A DNA stretch of 10,622 nucleotides from CAYXRK01 sp964467615 (lineage in GTDB: Bacteria; Hydrogenedentota; Hydrogenedentia; Hydrogenedentales; GCA-2746185): NCBI GenBank assembly GCA_964467615.1, contig CAYXRK010000165.1, positions 1 to 10,622 of the forward strand, written 5' to 3'. Under the pieces are notes generated by a model. The model was not told the origin of the DNA. It did no database searches and worked only from the letters and a program-made list of their open reading frames with translations. The translations under genes and the position numbers were made by a program. The stretch's first letter is position 1. The number at the start of each line of letters is the position of its first letter. Shown here one piece after another: positions 6,716 through 10,622 of this stretch.

Positions 6716-7219
6716 ATGGCGCAAGCATTGCTGACCGATGTCGTGTCGCACTGGTACCACCTCTTTGAGGGGACGAACCAATCGACGCAAGAGTTCTACG
6801 CACGGCTGGAACAGGCCCTCAAGGAGCGGGCCATTCCCGATGCAACGTTTGGCCACATCGAGATCAAGGAAGGTGGCCTACTCTCGGCAAAGCGCCTCTA
6901 CCTGCGCATCTGGCGCAAGAAGCACGTCTTTGATATCTGCGGCGCGACGTTCGGCAAAGGGTTTTTCGTGTCGTGGTGGCTTTCGGAATTGCCCTCCGGC
7001 TGTCTGGCGTTCTTGTCGAGTATTCCGGTCGTCAACGTCTTGACGTGGTGGCTCGCCAAGCCGGTCACGTACTACAAGATCGACACGGCGCTGATGTTTC
7101 AGCAGTACGTTCATTCGGCAGTCCTTGAGGTGCTGGACGCGGTCACCACCGCGAAGGGAGTGCGTGCCTTGAGCGAATCGGAACGCAAGCCGATCATGCG
7201 CGACTTTTTCCATCGGTAG
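6716..7219 (+). CDS. Small membrane-associated protein of unknown function between two ATPase genes
   Basis: A 167-residue protein whose start is set by GGGAGGA 7 bases before the ATG. Residues 1-90 look soluble, with many charged residues and the stretch HIEIKEGGLLSAKRLYLRIWRKKHVFDICG. Residues about 94-114 (from SGCLAFLSS to WWLA) form one hydrophobic segment flanked by Trp pairs (WWL at 87-89 and 111-113), typical of a membrane interface. The remainder is helical and polar. There is no signal peptide and no motif I can assign. It is followed after 6 bases by the 1049-aa ATPase, so the two are almost certainly co-transcribed and may be translationally coupled. A membrane anchor or adaptor for the ATPase, which has no obvious membrane segments of its own, is a reasonable guess but only a guess. 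Confidence 0.85.
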   Translation: MAQALLTDVVSHWYHLFEGTNQSTQEFYARLEQALKERAIPDATFGHIEIKEGGLLSAKRLYLRIWRKKHVFDICGATFGKGFFVSWWLSELPSGCLAFLSSIPVVNVLTWWLAKPVTYYKIDTALMFQQYVHSAVLEVLDAVTTAKGVRALSESERKPIMRDFFHR

Positions 7220-7225
7220 CGCACG

Positions 7226-10200
7226 GTGAGCACCGGCCTACTGACCGTACGTCCGCAGCCATCCGTATCGCTCACGCTGCCCGAGCAACTCACCCAGCAG
7301 TTCTATCGCTGGGAACAGCGCGGCCGCGGATGGCGGTTGTGGGACCAACTCGTGCCGCTTGAGCCGCCGTTCCGTCCGTTTCATTTCTATCCGCCAAACG
7401 TCCGCGGCATCGACGACGGCAAAAGTGAGACGTTTCTGAGCCGGTTGGTCCGTGATCTCTTCGGCTTTACGAACCGGGAGACGCCACTGCCGCCGGAGAT
7501 TCCTGAACCAGAGACGTGGACGGAACTCGCCGAAGAACAATTGCCTCTCGTCGAACTTCAAGCGACGCTGCCGCCCGATCTGGATGTTTCCAAGACAATT
7601 GCCGAGCATTTGGTCCTCAATCTGTCGTACTGCCAGGGACCTATCAGTTTCGAGATTGTGGGTACCGACGACGCCATTGTCGTGCAGTACGTTTGCCAGG
7701 AGCCTGACCGGCAGCACCTCACGCAACAACTCAAAGCTCACTTCCCCGACGCAATGGTCAGTGAAGCACGGGACTACCTGGACCGGCACTGGCAGGCCAG
7801 ACTCGACTCGGAATCCGTCGTCGTGGACTTCGGTCTCTCCCACGAGTTCGTGCGGCCGATTGAGACGTTCCGTAATTTCGACATAGACCCCCTGATCGGT
7901 GTTGGTGGGACGTTGGACCACTTGGAGTCTGACGAGATCGGCATATTGCAAGTGATGTTCCAGCCGTGCCGACATCGCTGGGCGGAGAGCATCCTCCATT
8001 CGGTCACGGACTGGGACGGCGGGAGCTTCTTCATTGACGCGCCGGAGATGGTCTCGCTGGCGAGAGAGAAGATTTCCTTCCCGCTGTATGCCGTCACCGT
8101 CCGCGTGGCGGCCTCAAGCCCGAGACCGCGACGGGCTTGGGATATCGCACGCGGGCTGGGAAGTGCGTTGACGCAATACAGTTCGCCTGCGAGCAACGAA
8201 CTGATCCCGCTCACGAATGACGGCTATCCCGACGACTTCCACGAACACGACCTGCTGCTCCGGCAAACGCATCGGAGCGGCATGATTCTGAATTCCGATG
8301 AGTTGGTCGGTCTGGCCCATTTGCCGTCCGCCGCCGTGCGTTCCGAACGGCTGAGCCGGAAGGTCATGCGGACCAAGGCCGCGCCCGCGATCGCATCCAG
8401 CGGAGAGGTTGTGCTCGGCTACAACACGCACAACGGTCGGACGATGGAAGTACGGCTGAATTCCGATCAACGCGTGAAGCATACCTACGTCGTTGGCGCG
8501 TCAGGCACGGGCAAGTCCACGTTCCTGCTCAACCTAATCACCCAGGATATCCAAGCCGGTCGCGGCGTGGGGGTTCTCGATCCGCACGGTGATCTCATTG
8601 ACGACGTGTTGGCGCGAATCCCGGAACATCGCCACGAGGACGTGGTGCTCTTCGATCCCGCCGATGAAGGCTATCCGATCGGATTCAACGTGCTGTCGGC
8701 GCACTCGGAGCTTGAGAAGAACCTGATCGCCTCGGACATGGTGGCCGTGTTCCAACGTCTCAGTACCAGTTGGGGCGACCAGATGACCACGGTGCTGTCC
8801 AACGCGGTTCTTGCATTCCTGGAGAGCGACCGGAATGGCACGCTGGCTGACCTACGGCGCTTCCTCGTGGAAAAAGACTTCCGGCGCGACTTCCTGAGAT
8901 CGGTCAAAGACCGCGACGTGGTGTACTACTGGGAGAAGGAGTTTCCATTGCTATCCGGGCGACCGCAAGGTCCGATATTGACGCGTCTGGATGCGTTCCT
9001 TCGGCCGAAGCTCGTCCGCTACATGATGGCGCAAAAGGAGAACCGGCTCGACTTCGCCGATATCATGAACGGAGGCAAGATATTCTTGGCACGGCTCGCA
9101 CAAGGGGCCATCGGCGAGGAGAATGCGCATTTACTCGGAACGTTGCTCGTATCCAAGTTCCACCAATTGACCCTAGCTCGACAGGAACTTCAGGAGTCCA
9201 CACGGCGGCCCTTCTATCTGTACATCGACGAGTTCCACAACTTCGTGACGCCTTCGATGGCGTCGATCCTCACCGGGGTTCGAAAGTATCGTTTGGGACT
9301 GGTGCTCGCCCATCAGGAACTCCGCCAATTGGAGAAGCGCGACTCGGAAGTGGCCAGCGCGGCGCTCTCGAACCCGTACACGCGCGTTTGTTTCCGGGTC
9401 GGTGAGTCCGATGCCAGGAAGCTGACAGAGGGCTTCAGCTACTTCGATCCGTACGACCTGCTGAATCTGGGCACGGGTGAAGCAATCTGTAGGGTTGAGC
9501 GTGCGAACCAGGACTTCACGCTGAACGTTTCGATGCCAAACAGCATCGAGTATGAAGTCGCCACGGCGCGGCGGGAGCGAATCATCGAACTCTCCCGGAA
9601 TCGATACGCGACTCCGAAAGAAGAGGTTGAATCGTTTCTTGACCAACAATGGCAAAAGCAGCCTACCGGAACACCCGAACGTGTCGACGAGAAGCCGAAA
9701 GCCGCCCTACCTGATTCCCAGCGCGCAGCCGAACCGGAGCCAGTATCCGCTGTAGCGCCTGAGCCGAATCAACGCACCGAACCTGTCTCATCCGCACGTG
9801 AGAAATCGGTGAAGCCGAAGGCAACTGGCACGCGAGTCGCTTGCCGTGAACCGGCCCTCATGGGCAAGGGCGGACAGGAGCACACCTATCTCCAGAACCT
9901 CATCAAGCGTTGGGCCGAAGGTATGGGCTATCGGGCGACAATAGAAAAACCGCTTGGCGATGGCGCAAGCGCTGACGTGGCGTTGGAAAAAGGTGATGTG
10001 TCAATCGCCTGCGAGATTGCCGTCACCACTACACCCAGCCACGAGGTCAGCAATGTCAAGAAGTGCCTCGTCGCGGGATTCAATTACGTCGTTGCTGTTT
10101 CCACGGACGCAAAGAAACTGCATGAAATCCGGATGCGCACCATCACGGGACTATCGAGCGATGAACGTGACCGTGTACGGCTCTTCTCCCCGGAAGCACT

Positions 10201-10375
10201 CTTCCGGTTTATCGAAGAGATCGAGGCGGACGCGGCCAGCCGAGAGCACACGGTAAAGGGGTACAAGGTGAAGGTGAAGTATGGGACACCCGGAGAACAA
10301 GAAAAACAATCGCGAACGCGGGCTGTGTCGCAGGTGATCCTGGGGGCGTTGAGTAAGCGAAGAAGGAAAGGCTAG
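7226..10375 (+). CDS. Large TraD/VirB4-like ATPase with N-terminal domain and C-terminal PD-(D/E)XK-like domain
   Basis: A 1049-residue multidomain protein starting at a GTG 6 bases after the preceding stop. Residues 1-390 form an N-terminal region with patterns such as GPISFEIVGTDDAIVVQYVCQ, similar in style to the N-terminal domains of type IV secretion ATPases. Residues about 395-795 are the DUF87/TraD ATPase core: Walker A GASGTGKST (424-432, K430), GVLDPHGDL (D452), and YLYIDEFHNF (D668, E669). A Pro/Glu/Lys-rich linker (about 795-875) leads to a C-terminal domain (about 879-1025) with the layout of a restriction-endonuclease-like fold: ASADVALEKG (D917), SIACEIAVTT (E930) and a following helix-strand pair. 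The usual lysine after the second acid is Ala932, so cutting activity is uncertain. The likely role is ATP-driven DNA transport at the membrane with the tail binding DNA. It could instead belong to a HerA-like nuclease-translocase defence system. Confidence 0.87.
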   Translation: MSTGLLTVRPQPSVSLTLPEQLTQQFYRWEQRGRGWRLWDQLVPLEPPFRPFHFYPPNVRGIDDGKSETFLSRLVRDLFGFTNRETPLPPEIPEPETWTELAEEQLPLVELQATLPPDLDVSKTIAEHLVLNLSYCQGPISFEIVGTDDAIVVQYVCQEPDRQHLTQQLKAHFPDAMVSEARDYLDRHWQARLDSESVVVDFGLSHEFVRPIETFRNFDIDPLIGVGGTLDHLESDEIGILQVMFQPCRHRWAESILHSVTDWDGGSFFIDAPEMVSLAREKISFPLYAVTVRVAASSPRPRRAWDIARGLGSALTQYSSPASNELIPLTNDGYPDDFHEHDLLLRQTHRSGMILNSDELVGLAHLPSAAVRSERLSRKVMRTKAAPAIASSGEVVLGYNTHNGRTMEVRLNSDQRVKHTYVVGASGTGKSTFLLNLITQDIQAGRGVGVLDPHGDLIDDVLARIPEHRHEDVVLFDPADEGYPIGFNVLSAHSELEKNLIASDMVAVFQRLSTSWGDQMTTVLSNAVLAFLESDRNGTLADLRRFLVEKDFRRDFLRSVKDRDVVYYWEKEFPLLSGRPQGPILTRLDAFLRPKLVRYMMAQKENRLDFADIMNGGKIFLARLAQGAIGEENAHLLGTLLVSKFHQLTLARQELQESTRRPFYLYIDEFHNFVTPSMASILTGVRKYRLGLVLAHQELRQLEKRDSEVASAALSNPYTRVCFRVGESDARKLTEGFSYFDPYDLLNLGTGEAICRVERANQDFTLNVSMPNSIEYEVATARRERIIELSRNRYATPKEEVESFLDQQWQKQPTGTPERVDEKPKAALPDSQRAAEPEPVSAVAPEPNQRTEPVSSAREKSVKPKATGTRVACREPALMGKGGQEHTYLQNLIKRWAEGMGYRATIEKPLGDGASADVALEKGDVSIACEIAVTTTPSHEVSNVKKCLVAGFNYVVAVSTDAKKLHEIRMRTITGLSSDERDRVRLFSPEALFRFIEEIEADAASREHTVKGYKVKVKYGTPGEQEKQSRTRAVSQVILGALSKRRRKG

Positions 10376-10402
10376 CGAGAGGTTACTGAGTGCCATATTA
10401 GT

Positions 10403-10413
10403 ACGCAATGCGT
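10403..10413. repeat. Short palindrome ACGCA-A-TGCGT
   Basis: A perfect inverted repeat of two 5-base arms around one base, 28 bases after the stop of the large ATPase gene. No T-run follows on either strand, so it is not an intrinsic terminator. It may be a protein-binding site or chance. Confidence 0.3.
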
Positions 10414-10435
10414 GCAGCGCCTCGATCAACCGCTG

Positions 10436-10448
10436 TGTAAACTTTACA
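10436..10448. promoter_or_regulatory. Operator-like palindrome TGTAAA-C-TTTACA
   Basis: A perfect 13-base palindrome whose right arm, TTTACA, is also a 5-of-6 match to a -35 hexamer for the gene starting at 10498. A dimeric repressor bound here would block that promoter. The arrangement resembles operators of small helix-turn-helix regulators of mobile elements, but no such regulator gene is in the window. Confidence 0.5.
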
Positions 10449-10497
10449 GAGCAAATATTATATAGTAAATTATATGTATTATATATAATAAGATTAC
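10443..10497 (+). promoter_or_regulatory. AT-rich promoter region before the right-edge gene
   Basis: TTTACA (10443-10448), a 17-base spacer and TAAATT (10466-10471) give a plausible sigma-70 promoter. The 57 bases from 10441 to 10497 contain only 9 G or C, in sharp contrast to the GC-rich DNA to the left, and include several overlapping TATA-type hexamers, so the exact -10 is uncertain. Such a tract could also bind a silencing protein of the H-NS type or be an origin-like unwinding region; nothing further supports these options. Confidence 0.4.
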
Positions 10498-10622
10498 ATG
10501 TACAAACTTAACAAGCGAAATACGGTCCGATATCTTGCAGTTTCAGTTTTCCCATTCTTCTTCGTTTTGAGTTTTACCCCTTTCAGCTCCGCAAAAGCGG
10601 ATGTGGATCCTTCCTTGTTTGA
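10498..10622 (+). CDS. N-terminus of an exported protein, cut by the window edge
   Basis: The frame is open from the ATG at 10498 to the last base, 41 codons. The product has the form of a Sec signal peptide: a basic start (YKLNKRNTVR), a hydrophobic core rich in Val and Phe (LAVSVFPFFFVLSF) and a likely cleavage site after SSA or AKA, before DVDPSLF. Its G+C (52 of 125 bases) is below that of the upstream genes. No clear ribosome-binding site is seen in the AT-rich leader, which leaves some doubt about the start. Position after two secretion-type ATPases makes an exported transfer-apparatus component, such as a pilin or periplasmic subunit, a natural guess, but the visible part does not identify it. 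Confidence 0.6.
   Translation, partial: MYKLNKRNTVRYLAVSVFPFFFVLSFTPFSSAKADVDPSLF

Noticed and set aside
7238..7999. 253-codon minus-strand frame opposite the large ATPase
   Set aside because: It is a shadow frame, long only because of codon bias; the plus-strand frame continues for 1049 codons with ATPase motifs.
10376..10430. Intrinsic terminator after the large ATPase gene
   Set aside because: The only hairpin candidate (10403-10413) has 5-bp arms and no T-run on either strand.

Overview
The window is about 10.6 kb of GC-rich bacterial DNA that turns AT-rich at its right end. It reads as a chromosomal locus (about 1-1700) invaded by a mobile element of the serine-recombinase type (about 1700 to beyond 10622). 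The taxon cannot be fixed from sequence alone. The long Glu-Gly tract ending an exported protein at the left edge recalls the EG-repeat linkers common in Candidatus Hydrogenedentota and related Planctomycetes-type environmental genomes; that is an inference.

Host part, minus strand: an exported protein of unknown function runs off the left edge (1-1053). Six bases upstream of it ends the C-terminal half of an epoxide-hydrolase-like alpha/beta hydrolase (1060 to about 1708). The N-terminal half with the nucleophile is missing. Homology-like sequence stops within a few tens of bases of the 3' end of a large serine recombinase gene, so the hydrolase was most likely the integration target and about 1690-1715 is one end of the element. 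The other end is not in the window.

Element part: the recombinase (1674-3188, minus) is preceded by a 342-bp gene-free stretch. That stretch holds a near-consensus sigma-70 promoter, a structured leader or small-RNA candidate, an extended -10 promoter and a clear Rho-independent terminator. Next is a minus-strand two-gene operon: a SWIM zinc-finger protein with an SSB-like acidic C-terminal tip (4328-5263), coupled through TAATG to a Cas4/AddB-type iron-sulfur PD-(D/E)XK nuclease (3531-4328). Divergent from it, on the plus strand, are a 397-aa TraD/VirD4-like ATPase (5418-6611), a 167-aa protein with one hydrophobic segment (6716-7219) and a 1049-aa ATPase (7226-10375). The large ATPase is related to the first but has an extra N-terminal domain and a C-terminal nuclease-like domain. 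After a very AT-rich promoter/operator region, the start of an exported protein runs off the right edge (10498-10622).

Working model (inference): an integrative, possibly conjugative element with four parts: site-specific integration (recombinase), DNA processing or recombination (nuclease plus SWIM/SSB-tail protein), membrane-linked DNA translocation (two paralogous ATPases plus the small membrane protein), and a further module to the right. No relaxase, replication initiator or mating-pair gene can be identified in the window, so conjugation is not shown. A defence role for the nuclease/ATPase set cannot be excluded.
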